DNA of 64,000 nt from Petrosia ficiformis (taxonomy: Eukaryota; Porifera; Demospongiae; Haplosclerida; Petrosiidae): NCBI GenBank assembly GCA_947044365.1, contig OX345645.1, positions 4,597,741 to 4,661,740 of the forward strand, written 5' to 3'. The notes under the pieces are model-generated. The model had not been told where the DNA came from. It saw nothing but the letters and a program-made list of their open reading frames with translations, and searched no databases. Below are positions 1 through 9,490 of this stretch, in pieces; within the stretch, counting starts at the first letter, position 1, and each line of letters starts with the position of its first letter. The position numbers and the translations under genes are program-made.

Positions 1-1770
1 CTCAGGTACTTGTGTGCCTGACTATCAGTTGAGTTGAAGTTTTGGAACTTCAACTGATGTTGGATGCACAGTTACTAGTGTGCCTATTGGCTGGGTTGAA
101 GTGTTGGAAGTTCTACAGATTTTGGATGCACAGGTACTTGTGTGCCTATCGATTGGTTTGAAGTGTTGGAAGTTCTGGAGGGACAGTGTTGTTTAGACAA
201 TTGGGTGGGTGTAGGTACTGTCATCCATCCAGAGATGTTGGCTTCCTTGTGTGCCATCTTCCCTTTAGACAAGTTGGCTGCACAGGTACTACTTGTGTGC
301 CTGCCTATCGGTTGGTTTGAAGTGTTGGAAGTTCTGGAGGGAGAGCGTTGTTTAGACCGTTGTGTGTCGGACTGTCATCCATCCAAGAACCGATAGGCAC
401 ACAAGAACCTGTGCATCAACAGGTTCTTGTGTGCCTATCGGTTGGATTGAAGTGTTGGAAGTTCTACGAATGCTGGATGCACAGGTACTAGTGTGCCAAT
501 CGGTTGGGTTGAAGTGTTGGAAGGTTCTACGGAAGTTGGATGCACAGGTACTAGTGTGCCAATCGGTTGGGTTGAGGTGTTGGAAGTTCTACGGATGTTG
601 GATGCACAGGTACTAGTGTGCCAATCGGTTGAGTTGAAGTGTAGGAGGTTCTACGGATGTTGGATGCACAGGTACTTGGTGCCTATTGGTTGGGTTGAAG
701 TGTTGGAAGTTCTGCTGCTGGAAGAGTTGTGCTACACACAGTATGCTATACCATCTTTCAGACAAGTTGGCCACCCAGGTACTTGTGTGCCTGCCTATTG
801 GTTGTGTTGAAGTGTTGGAAGTCCTGCGGATGTTGAATACACAGGTACTTGTGTACCTATCGGTTGGGTTGAAGTGTTGGAAGTTCTGCTGCTGGAAGAG
901 TTGTGCTACACACAGTATGCTATACCATCTTTCAGACAAGTTGGCCACCCAGGTACTTTTGTGCCTGCCTATTTGTTGTGTTGAAGTGTTGGAAGTTCCG
1001 CGGATGTTGGATGCACAGGTTACTTGGGTTGGTTTGAAATGTTGGAAGTTGTGCTGGGAGAGTTGTGCTAACAGACTGTATGTTAGTACCATGTTCCGGT
1101 CAGAAGGGTTGGCTGCACAGGCACTACTTGTGTGCGTGCATATCAGTTGGTTTGAAGTGTTGGAAGTTGCACAGGGAGAGTTGTGCTAACACACTGTATG
1201 CTAGTACCATCTTCCCGTAACAAAAGTTCTGCCCAGGTACTTGTGTGCCTGACTATCAGTTGAGTTGAAGTTTTGGAATTTCAACTGATGTTGGATGCAC
1301 AGGTACTAGTGTGCCTATTGGCTGGGTTGAAGTGTTGGAAGTTCTACGGATTTTGGATGCACAGGTACTTGTGTGCCTATCGATTGGTTTGAAGTGTTGG
1401 AAGTTCTGGAGGGACAGTGTTGTTTAGACAATTGGGTGGGTGTAGGTACTGTCATCCATCCAGAGATGTTGGCTTCCTTGTGTGCCATCTTCCCTTTAGA
1501 CAAGTTGGCTGCACAGGTACTACTTGTGTGCCTGCCTATCGGTTGGTTTGAAGTGTTGGAAGTTCTGGAGGGAGAGCGTTGTTTAGACCGTTGTGTGTCG
1601 GACTGTCATCCATCCAAAAACCGATAGGCACACAAGAACCTGTGCATCAACAGGTTCTTGTGCGCCTATCGGTTGGATTGAAGTGTTGGAAGTTCTACGA
1701 ATGCTGGATGCACAGGTACTTGTGTGCCTATCAGTTGGGTTGAAGTGTTGGAACTTCAGAGGATGTTGGA
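1..1770 (+). repeat. 62-bp minisatellite array, copy 1
   Basis: Tandem degenerate units of about 62 bp: successive GGATGCACAGGTACT words fall at 475, 538, 600 and 662. Each unit carries GTTGAAGTGTTGGAAGTTC and GTGTGCCTATCGG. Longer variant units are interspersed and contain CTAACACACTGTATGTTAG, itself a small inverted repeat. Positions 3-489 recur at 1234-1720 with a few mismatches, giving a 1,231-bp higher-order period. The unit length is not a multiple of 3, so the open frames found here change frame between units and are not genes. The array ends abruptly against the T-rich tail of an inverted SINE-like element. Confidence 0.9.
388..443. repeat. Perfect 24-bp inverted repeat (hairpin) inside minisatellite
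   Basis: Arms 388-411 and 420-443 are exact reverse complements, with the 8-base loop TGCATCAA. The hairpin marks a local strand flip of one minisatellite unit. Equivalent hairpins lie at 1619-1674 (one arm mismatch), 18675-18730, 35913-35968 and 37145-37200. A decayed remnant lies near 42870-42910. Confidence 0.9.
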
Positions 1771-2328
1771 TTTTTTATTTATTTATTTATTTTTAATTAT
1801 TTTTTAATTACTTTTTCTGCATTAATTTATTTAATAAACTTGGTAACTAAATGCCAGAACAATACTGATGACTTGTATTTTGCTGGATTTTCAACCCTTA
1901 GAGCATTGAGCCTGTTTTTCAAAAATCTTCCAATTTCCAACACTGGTGTCTCCATTGCATAGAATTATTAATGAGATTCATAGAATTATTAATGAGATTC
2001 ATAGATCAAAGCCTAAACCCACAAGTGTAGCAAGTGAAGAAGTTGTAGCCATATAAAAGGAAAAGCAACATAACAATGTTAGCCTGGTCATTTGGGCTGT
2101 GGCGTGGCTGCTCAATTCCGGGGTGAATATGTCATTGTTAGTGATGTTTGACGAGATCCTAGATCTCAAGGTCAGTTGTTACGTACGTCGTGTACGACCC
2201 TCTTTCGAGCGGGGGACTGGGATACCGGCAACTGTTCCTCCCCCTCAAATAAGCTATCAGTGACTCCAAATGACTTCAGGCAATTTCAATTTTCTTTTGG
2301 CATTGATTTATTTAATAAACTTGATAAC
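1771..2328 (-). mobile_element. SINE-like poly(A)-tailed retroposon, uninterrupted copy
   Basis: Read on the minus strand, a 5' GC-rich structured part (about 2100-2280) is followed by a body with GGAGACACCAGTGTTGG and GGTTGAAAATCCAGCAAAATAC. It then ends in an AATAAAT signal and an A-rich tail (1771-1800), the layout of a non-LTR-derived short retroposon. No open reading frame is present. At 1960-1995 the sequence keeps the unoccupied TTAA (ATGAATCTCATTAATAATTC) into which piggyBac is inserted in sister copies. No tRNA or 5S promoter boxes are convincing, so the family is unassigned. Confidence 0.65.
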
Positions 2329-2332
2329 TAAA
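2325..2332. other. Inversion breakpoint microhomology (TTTAGTTA on minus strand)
   Basis: Left of this word lies SINE-like tail sequence. Right of it lies the 5' part of the intron of the two-exon gene. The intact intron reads straight through the same word at 25191-25206. The reciprocal junction is at 7031-7038. Confidence 0.7.
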
Positions 2333-2624
2333 AGTCACAATGCCTTACTAAATTTTGGTTATAGTTAACTAAAACCCACTAAAATGTATGAGATACATGA
2401 TACATGTTTGTACTTTGAAGTTTTAACATTAGCACAGTCACATACATGTACACAAACTGTATAGCAAACAAGAACTCAGCTACATGTACATGTACACCTG
2501 ATACATGTAGCAGGAGTGTTATTGTTGCAATGTTGCAATATTGCAACAGTACTCAAGTTCATTTCTTTGCTATATAACAATATTAATATTGTAGTAACAT
2601 CTTATTTCATGTTGTGATACTTAC
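2333..2624 (-). other. 5' part of the split intron, with two perfect palindromes
   Basis: Truncated intron following exon 1. It contains an 18-bp perfect palindrome TGTTGCAATATTGCAACA at 2531-2548 and a 16-bp one ACAATATTAATATTGT at 2577-2592, and is rich in TACATGTA words near 2440-2515. The same sequence recurs at 17538-17829 (inverted), 25207-25497 and 38046-38337. Confidence 0.7.
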
Positions 2625-2732
2625 TCCTGCTTTTTCACTTGTTATCTCGACTGACTGGACTTGTTCTGTCTTTTTTTCACATGATTGAACTTGTTCTGTC
2701 TTTTCTTCGACTTTGCTATTTCCACCACCCAT
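2625..2732 (-). pseudogene. Orphan exon 1 of myristoylated charged-helix protein gene (copy 1)
   Basis: ATG at 2732-2730 starts a 36-codon exon beginning MGGGNSKVEEKTEQVQS. It contains two copies of a KTEQVQS-type repeat and ends in GGA before a GTAAGT donor at 2624-2619. The MGxxxS start fits an N-myristoylation signal. The exon faces left into a truncated intron that ends at 2332 against a SINE-like element, while the matching exon 2 (7153-7770) lies to the right on the opposite strand. It therefore cannot be spliced to it in cis. The function of the family is not recognised. Confidence 0.6.
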
Positions 2733-2771
2733 TGTAGCTCTTCTATCTGACCTTTATTTGTGAATGTTCAG

Positions 2772-2781
2772 TATTTTTATA
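2772..2781 (-). promoter_or_regulatory. TATA box for exon 1, copy 1
   Basis: TATAAAAATA on the minus strand, about 50 bp upstream of the ATG at 2732. A start site about 30 bp downstream would give a 5' UTR of roughly 20 nt. It is conserved in all four copies. Confidence 0.5.
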
Positions 2782-3680
2782 CTCATTTTGAGAAACCACA
2801 GAACTGCCTATTTGAAGATGCAAGCCTGGATCTCTTAGACCTAAGGCTTCCTTTGAGATGTGAGATTATACACATTGGCATTATTAGCTGTTTTTGGCCT
2901 GATTTTTTATTACATGTACTTTGAGACTTAACTAAATTGCTCAGACCACAAGATTTTATTTGATTTAGAATAAATACCTTTTTTATAGAGTATATTATAT
3001 TAAACCATTAGTGTAAGTGATACATGTGTGTATGTGTCTGTCTGTCTGTCTGTATGCATATATGTATGTCTACATGTATATAGACCATAAGACGATAATT
3101 TTTGTGTGTACTTCAATATCGTGAATTTTGTTGTATAGATATTGTCCATGAAAATTTTAAATACTTGTTTTCCCACTCTAATATCATTGTCATGTTTGGT
3201 CGATAAATCACTCATGAGCAACATCAACTTTTTACTAGCATATTAGCTTTCCAGCTTTCAACTTTCCATGGAACTTTCTGTGGAGGGCATCATTAAGCTT
3301 ATAGATTAGTCTCATAAAAGTAAGCTAAAGACAGAAGAATGTGATTTAGAGTTAGCTACAATGTGCATGTAATGACGTACACATACATGTACGTACGTAC
3401 TACGCACTAATGAAATAAATAATTAATTCATTTGCAGGTGTTAAATTATCGTAATATTATCGCTATCGTGATAATTTTGGCAATTATCTATCATGATATC
3501 TCTATAATAGAAAGCCTCCAAAAACTAGATTATTTTCTATAACGAGTACTAGACTTGTTCCAATTGCTGTTTCTACTGAGAAAGGACAGAAGCAGCATGC
3601 AATGTTCCTGGAACATGTCTGCAATAGTAACCCCATGTACAAGTAAAATTTTAAAGTAAGACTTTCAAAGGAAATCTTTT
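2782..3680 (-). other. 5' flank of exon 1; no gene recognised
   Basis: AT-rich sequence upstream of the TATA box. It contains a TGACGTACA word near 3372, a GTACGTACGTAC run near 3391, and an imperfect inverted repeat of ATTATCG/CGTGATAAT near 3445-3475. A 75-codon open frame at 3000-3227 includes a CTGT microsatellite and has no recognisable domain, so it is not called. Confidence 0.5.
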
Positions 3681-3849
3681 AATAATTCTATGCAATGGAG
3701 ACACCAGTGTTGGAAATGGGAAGAATTTTGAAAAACAGGCTCAATGCTCTAAGGGTTGAAAATCCAGCAAAATACAACAGTCATCAGTATTGTTCTGGCA
3801 TTTAGTTACCAAGTTCATTAAATAAATCAACGCAAAAAAAAAAAAAAAA
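3681..3849 (+). mobile_element. SINE-like retroposon, 5'-truncated copy
   Basis: Starts at the internal AATAATTCTATGC, runs through the conserved body and AATAAATCAACGC signal, and ends in a pure A16 run (3834-3849). 5' truncation with a poly(A) tail is typical of target-primed retroposition. Its tail length differs between block copies (16, 29, 16 and 20). Confidence 0.65.
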
Positions 3850-3866
3850 GTTTTAAAATTACCTTA

Positions 3867-4250
3867 GCTCATCAGTATTGCGCTGGCATTTCGTTATCAA
3901 GTTTATTGAATAAATCAATGCAAAAGAAAATTGAAATAGCCTGAAGTCATTTGGAGTCACTGATAGCTTATTTGATGGGGAGGAACAGTTGCCGGTATCC
4001 CAGTCCCCCCTCGAAAGAGGGCCGTACACGAAGTACGTAACAACTGACCTTGAGATCTAGGATCTCGTCAAACATCACTAACAATGACATACTCACCCCG
4101 GAATTGAGCAGCCACGCCACAGCCCAAATGACCAGGCTAACATTGTTTGTTGCTTTTCCTTTTATAAGGTTACAACTTTCTCACTTGCTACACTTGTGGG
4201 TTTAGGCTTTGATCTATGAATCTCATTAATAATTCTATGAATCTCATTAA
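3867..4250 (+). mobile_element. SINE-like retroposon, 5' part (interrupted by piggyBac)
   Basis: First comes a short tail fragment (3867-3925), then the 5' structured segment of the SINE-like family up to the TTAA at 4247-4250, where piggyBac begins. The remainder resumes at 6812. The segment can fold as a closed junction: CAGTTG 3986-3991 with CAACTG 4041-4046. These enclose CCCTC-GAAA-GAGGG (4008-4021) and CGTAC-ACGAA-GTACG (4023-4037). A third hairpin GAGATC-TAG-GATCTC follows at 4052-4066. Confidence 0.6.
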
Positions 4251-6811
4251 CTGTTTCCTGACCACACTTGTTTAATTGCACAATCTCGTGTGACCAGAAA
4301 ATTATGAGTACGCGGATGTTGATGAGGGATGTTTTAGCCATTTATATCGCTGTTGTTATAGATTTTGAGGGCTTCTTACTTGTCTAAAGATGTGGAGCAG
4401 TGAGTTGTGAGCAGGTAGATGTGTTATTTGGACTCTTCTAACTTCATGAAAGAAGAAAAAGGTGAAGGTAAGTGATTGTTTTTTATTGACATGTGACAAT
4501 GAGTGTGACACCGTACATTGAATGCTACATTGCTCTAGAGTTATAGTTTACTTTCTAGGTTGCTATTTGTATAGTTTTTGTGTATTTACATTTAGTTTTT
4601 GAGTAGGTAAATCTGATTTTAGATATTACTGTCTGAGAAGTTGCTTGCTTATTCAAGTTTAGAAACATTTTGTTTATGACAGGAATGTAAAAAATAGAGT
4701 GTCATGTAGTTTTTGTATGAATGGTATAACTCAAAACATGATTTGTTGTCATAATGAATATCAACACATAATGCTATGTCACACTCCCGGCATCTGACAG
4801 AAGACTCACGACGCAACTGGTGGATGCACCAACAATAATTACATCTTCCTCTTTTCCCCTTGACAGGTAAATGTTGAGTAGTACACCTCCTTTTTGGTGG
4901 ATTGATGGTTTTTGATGCTACCTTCTCAATTACTTCTTTAGGAATGGCATATTTCTTCCTGGAATTGTAACTACCAATCAGTAGCTCAGCCAGATTCATA
5001 CGGTACGACTTGTAGTCTTGATATTTGCTGGTACATGGAATATAATTTCTCTGTAATATAAATGCATTGCTGATACAGCACTCAATTAGAAAGTAGAAAA
5101 TATACCTAAGGTGAAATACTTGTGTAAGTATACATTGTTACATAAGTATATTCAGTATTCAGTAATTCTCATGCTTACATATAATATTTCCTTGACTTCA
5201 TCCTCCATTGATAATATGAACGGAGCTGGTCAGCTGTATCAACCCCACCCATATACATGTTATATAAGCTTATACATGCAGGGATGGGAACTGTCATAGA
5301 AGTTCCGTCCTTCTGTTTCCTCTGACAGTTAGTTGTGTTGTTTGCATTTATGTGACTAGACATCACATAAACTAGTTTTTTGTCTCGCCACACTGTTGCA
5401 ACTATGTTGCCACACTTTTGGAATTTGTATTCTCCTCTCTCAAGATTACCTATCACAAAATGAAAGGATAATTTTATACATGTAGTTCCAACATCCCTTA
5501 CCCTCCTATATTTCTCAATTCACCCTCCATCTCCCCCATCCCCCTTTCTCTCTCTTTCTGTCTCTTTACTATCACACACACAAATATTACCTAATTTGAC
5601 ATTCTTCATTTCAAATGGTACCCGTCTTCTATCTTTTCTAAAGGTTCCACAAGCATAGATTCCATCATCTAGTAACTTCTCCAGTAACTCAACAGATGTG
5701 AAGTAGTTGTCAAAATAGAGGTGGTAATTACCTCCAACCAAGGTACGACTCAATTTCTCTACTACCTTTTCACCAAGGTTTTGTGTGATAATATTGTCTT
5801 CCTTACCTTTGTATATATAAAATTCTGAAATGTAGCCATTATGGCTATCAGCCCTTACCCACACCTTTATCCCCCTTTTTATAGGCTTCATTGGTAGGTA
5901 TTGCTTCAAACTGGACCTCCCTTTGAATCTTCTCATTGCCTCGTCAATTGAACTTTCCCGATGTGGCATAAAATTCTTTATAGACTTTTCTCTCACTGCT
6001 TCTATCACAGGTTTTATTTTCCCTAGTTTGTCGTAACCATCTTTACCGTGAGGAATCAGCTTAGTGTTGTCTACAAAATGGAGGTAACGCTTTACTTCTA
6101 AGAATCGCTGTCGTGAAATTCGAGATGCAATTGGGAAATAATGGAATACTGTATTAGTTGACCAGTAGTCATATAAATCAGAAACTCTATTTAACCCCAT
6201 CAATAAAGTGAATCCTATGTATGCTTTTATCTCTTCTTCATTAGTTTCCCATTGAAGTTCATTCTCGTCATTATCTTGTCTACTCTCCAGGCACTGTTTT
6301 GCATATCTGTTTGTTTCAGTGACAATCAATGATATCAGTTCATTAGAGAAGAACTCAAGAAAGAGATTATCTTGGATAATGATTGTGGGCCCTACAGGAT
6401 TGGTGAATGGATTTACATGGACATCACTATCTATACTGCTCCATGTACGGTTACCATCATCCTCATTCTCTTCAACTTGCTGTATCACTTCTTCAACACT
6501 GTATCTCACTGCTCACTTCATAGTTATGTTTTATTTTAAAATTTTTTATTAATAATAAGCAGGTGCAATATGAGTTTGCAATATTAATAATTATGAATGG
6601 AATAAATACGGTCCAAATTCGTAAAAGTAGAAATTAAAAACAATACAGAATTGATGGAGTTTGTTGTTCTTGTCTGCAAAAGATTCAGAGGTAATAGATC
6701 TACAGGAAAATGGGGAATAGGTGAGCAAACATGAAATACACTGTATGTCGTACACGGTTGTTTGGGGAAGTATATTAAATAAGCCGTATCGCGTATACGT
6801 TCGGTAAAGTG
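4251..6811 (-). mobile_element. piggyBac-family DNA transposon, copy 1
   Basis: 2,561-bp element bounded by TTAA on both sides (4247-4250 and 6812-6815), the signature target duplication of piggyBac elements. The ends are imperfect inverted repeats: CACTTTACCGAAC at the 5' end (minus strand, from 6811) and CTGTTTCCTGACC at the other. It sits inside a SINE-like repeat. Empty versions of the same site are present at about 1960-1995, 18180-18215 and 37665-37690, so both boundaries are confirmed within the window. Confidence 0.9.
4649..6521 (-). pseudogene. piggyBac transposase, start region disabled
   Basis: DDE-type transposase for TTAA-specific cut-and-paste movement. Three exons are inferred: 6521-5591, 5449-5179 and 5105-4649. 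The introns are 141 and 73 bp with GT-AG borders and phases 1 and 2, giving 553 codons including the stop. Family marks are SIDEAMRRFKGR (Asp193), YFDNYFTS (Asp271) and MYMGGVDTAD (Asp381, Asp384). The 78-residue spacing of the first two equals that of T. ni piggyBac D268-D346. Exon 3 has YIFYFLIECCISNAFIL and a C-terminal Cys-rich domain (CNYCWC...CRECDIALC). Codon 3 is TGA, so the usual start yields nothing. The rest is open, making this the least damaged copy. Confidence 0.9.
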
Positions 6812-7038
6812 TTAATAATTCTATGCAATGGAGACACCAGTGTTGGAAATGGGAAGAATTTTGAAAAACAGGCTCAATGCTCTAAGGGTTGAAAATCCAG
6901 CAAAATACAACAGTCATCAGTATTGTTCTGGCATTTAGTTACCAAGTTTATTAAATAAATTAATGCAAAAAAATAATTAAAAAATAAAAAAGTTTTAAAA
7001 TTACCTCAGTTCATCAATGTTGCGCTGGCATTTAGTTA
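6812..7038 (+). mobile_element. SINE-like retroposon, 3' part after piggyBac, plus a partial tail copy
   Basis: Continues the interrupted element from TTAATAATTCTATGC through the AATAAATTAATGC signal to an A-rich tail (about 6966-6990). A further partial tail copy (about 7016-7038) then breaks off at TTTAGTTA, where the gene intron begins. Confidence 0.65.
7031..7038. other. Reciprocal inversion breakpoint (TTTAGTTA)
   Basis: SINE-like CTGGCATTTAGTTA is joined to intron ACTAAAACACTTTTAG. In the intact gene the intron reads TTTTAGTTAACTAAAAC. This junction and 2325-2332 are the two reciprocal products of one exchange at TTTAGTTA. Confidence 0.7.
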
Positions 7039-7152
7039 ACTAAAACACTTTTAGTAAGCCAAAAATTGTTTAAGTTAACAAATTAAAATTTGAGAAACTA
7101 TAAGTATAACTAATGGTCATTATTGTCATACTAAAATAACATATATTTACAG

Positions 7153-7770
7153 TGTGAGAGAGAAAAAGAATGTACATCATGTCAAAGAACTAGAAATGAT
7201 GAAAACATGGAGGAAAATGAAGAAAGCAAGAAAGTAAAAGAAAGAAGAAGTGAGCAACAAGAAAAAAAAAGACACAACGAATTAAGAAGAAGAGAGGATG
7301 AGGAGCATAAATGGAGGCAGCAGATAAGACAAAAAGAAAAAGAATACTACAACTTGACAAGAAGGATAACAGAAGAAGAATACAGGTGGAGAAAGGAAAG
7401 AAAAAGAAGAGAAGATGAAGACTATAGGTGGCAAAAGGAAAGAAAAAGAAGAGAAGATGAAGACTATAAGATGAGGAGAAAGGAGGAAGAGAAAGAACAA
7501 AGGATGAATGAAAGAGATTATCGGCCTCATGTGGTATGTATGCCTTCAATACCAGCACCTACATGTATGATACCAACTATGCCTAGTGCACATGGCATGA
7601 CTAGTGGTGTGCCTAGTGCTGCATCTACATGGATGATACATGGCATGACTAGTGCTATGCCTAGTGCACCTACAATGCTACCAATGTCTACAATACAAAG
7701 TACACCGAGTGCACCTGCAGGTACATGCAGTGTGTCCAGTCAATGCACTGGCCATTCATCCCTTTTGTAA
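7153..7770 (+). pseudogene. Orphan exon 2 of myristoylated charged-helix protein gene (copy 1)
   Basis: Follows a TTTACAG acceptor and is open from the first base in phase 0, exactly matching the phase-0 donor of exon 1. It starts CEREKECTSCQRTRNDEN (a CxxxxxCxxC cluster) and continues 205 codons to TAA at 7768-7770. About 65% is a Lys/Arg/Glu-rich helix with a 14-residue tandem repeat, YRWRKERKRREDED then YRWQKERKRREDED (bases 7381-7464), likely a single alpha-helix or coiled coil. The tail is Met/Pro/Ser/Thr-rich with MPSA and HGMTS repeats. Only a truncated intron lies upstream, so exon 1 is missing in cis. An internal ATG at 7207 could give 187 residues. The function is unknown. Confidence 0.6.
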
Positions 7771-9056
7771 TTAAAAGTTCAAATGGTCTAGGCATTCAGT
7801 TATGTTAGGATTATATTATATTGTTATATATTGTTTATTGTTTATTTACCACTTATTTTATTCATTTCTTTATTACTTATGTGGTTATAATTAATTAAAA
7901 AACATGTGATAGTTTTTTTGGAAAAGATTGTTGAACTGAATCTGGTTGAATCTAGAGGGAAACTGTTCCTTTATATGTAAACTATATAATTCTCCAAACC
8001 CTCTTTTTAATTTAATAAAAGGGCATGTAAGTAATGTCAAAACCAAAACCAAAAAAGCACAGAAACAAGATTATAAATTCCCGTACAGTTTTAAAAGAAC
8101 AATTTCGTCACAAATCATCACAAAAATATGAATATAATTAATATTATGAAATTCATTGCAATTTTTACATCATACTATGAATATAAACTGGAGGATTTTA
8201 TGCCGAAAATAGCCGAAAAGGCTGTGCAGATATCTCGACTTTCGGAAATAATTTCGGACTGACCAAGGAACAGTACTGTATCCATCCCTGGGCAGGGTGC
8301 ACATCTTATATTATGACAACAATTACAATAATTATCAGTCTTACAAATAACACATGTATAATACAATATGTGTGACTACAAGTCATGGCACACCTAACTA
8401 ACGCAGTACTTTATTTTTTACATGTTGCTGAAAAGTTTATAAGTTGTATTTATATTGTGTAGTATGTTATACCACATTGTGTGATAATCATGTGATAAAT
8501 ACAAGGATATGGCCTCTAAATTCAAATAGCTAAAGAGTATGAGTATGAAGAACTTAATGCTACAGATCCACTCTATAAACACATGTATATACATATTCAC
8601 ATTATTAATTATTGTATTAATTGTCCTATTCTGATTTGATAATTGATTTCAGATCCCTACCCTAGTAAATACACATACACAGTGGAGCACAAATACAGAT
8701 AAAGATAGTGGTGCAGGTTTGGGTTAGTAACTGCGTGAATATTAATGGTAGACATCCTAACAATGACAAAAAATCATGTTTGGGATGTGTTATTTTGATA
8801 TTGTCGCACCCAAAATTTGCCATCTATAAGTCAAAAATGCTGGTATCGATGATAACAATCCAATATTACAGTTTACCTTGCCTCAATTTTAAGTATTATA
8901 AATAGGTATAGAGGATATAAAGTGTTTACAACAGTAATTACTGCTAATGATAATAGGCATTGGCCCCTTCCTTGGATACTTTTAACTTAAAAAATAATGA
9001 TGCAATGAGATAAACAAAGGTACAGATCTGTACAATCACTCCAGTAGCTATATACG
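7771..9056. other. AT-rich sequence downstream of exon 2; no gene recognised
   Basis: Contains the 3' flank of exon 2 and otherwise only short open frames without recognisable domains. Positions 8006-8210 are absent from the copy at 30605 onward. Confidence 0.6.
8175..8366 (-). CDS. Possible small Cys-rich ORF (doubtful)
   Basis: 63-codon frame starting MYYTCVICKTDNYCNCCHNIRC and containing seven Cys in the first 27 residues, a spacing that could bind metal. The inverted copy (23880-24071) keeps the frame with a Leu/Phe change. In the third copy its C-terminal part is cut by a 205-bp deletion. No known family, promoter or splice context is visible, and it may be chance. Confidence 0.15.
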   Translation of the reverse strand: MYYTCVICKTDNYCNCCHNIRCAPCPGMDTVLFLGQSEIISESRDICTAFSAIFGIKSSSLYS

Positions 9057-9490
9057 TTTCTATCTATTTATCTATCTATGTATTGATGTCGTATATATAT
9101 GTCAAACTAAATTTGGAGATATGTATCTATCTATTTATTTATCTATTTTGTATGTATCTATCTATCTATCTATATATCTACTTGTTTATTTATTTATCGA
9201 TCTATCCATCAATCTATCACTTTAAATATATAGCTATCAATTTAATTACCTATCTAACTATCTATATATCTATCTATCTATTTTTCTATACCTCTATCAT
9301 CTATTTATTTATCTATCTATCGGCATATCTACCTATATATCTATCTATCTATCTATCTATATGTATATTTAACTTTCTATGTATTCATTTATCTATCTAC
9401 CTATCTATCTGTCTGAGTGTCTGACTGTCTGTCTGTGATTCTGTCTGTCTTTCTGTCTCTCCGTCTGTCAGTCTGTCTGTCTCATTCTAC
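9057..9490 (+). repeat. CTAT/GTCT tetranucleotide microsatellite
   Basis: Degenerate TATC/TATT repeats (9057-9408) are followed by CTGT repeats (9409-9484). Open frames rich in Ile-Tyr-Leu-Ser here come from the repeat and are not genes. Copies lie at 22761-23190 (inverted) and 31688-32113. Confidence 0.9.

Noticed and set aside
84..1796. Open frames such as PIGWVEVLEVL/LCAYQLG repeats in the minisatellite (also in the other four arrays)
   Set aside because: The unit is about 62 bp, not a multiple of 3, so each frame changes peptide every unit. Both strands are open and no gene structure is present.
3000..3227. 75-codon frame starting MMLLMSDLSTKHDND, present in all four blocks
   Set aside because: It ends in a CTGT microsatellite and has no domain, splice signal or TATA. 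Conservation only reflects recent block copying.
3950..4070. Hammerhead ribozyme or tRNA-derived SINE head
   Set aside because: The CGAAAG word is a hairpin loop. No CUGANGA core and no convincing A/B box pair is present, so only a generic structured RNA is claimed.
7190..7558. Phe/Leu/Ser-rich minus-strand frames opposite the charged exon
   Set aside because: Antisense shadow of Lys/Glu codons in exon 2, with no independent support.
9083..9424. Ile/Tyr/Leu/Ser-rich open frame resembling a membrane protein
   Set aside because: It is the translation of a CTAT microsatellite.
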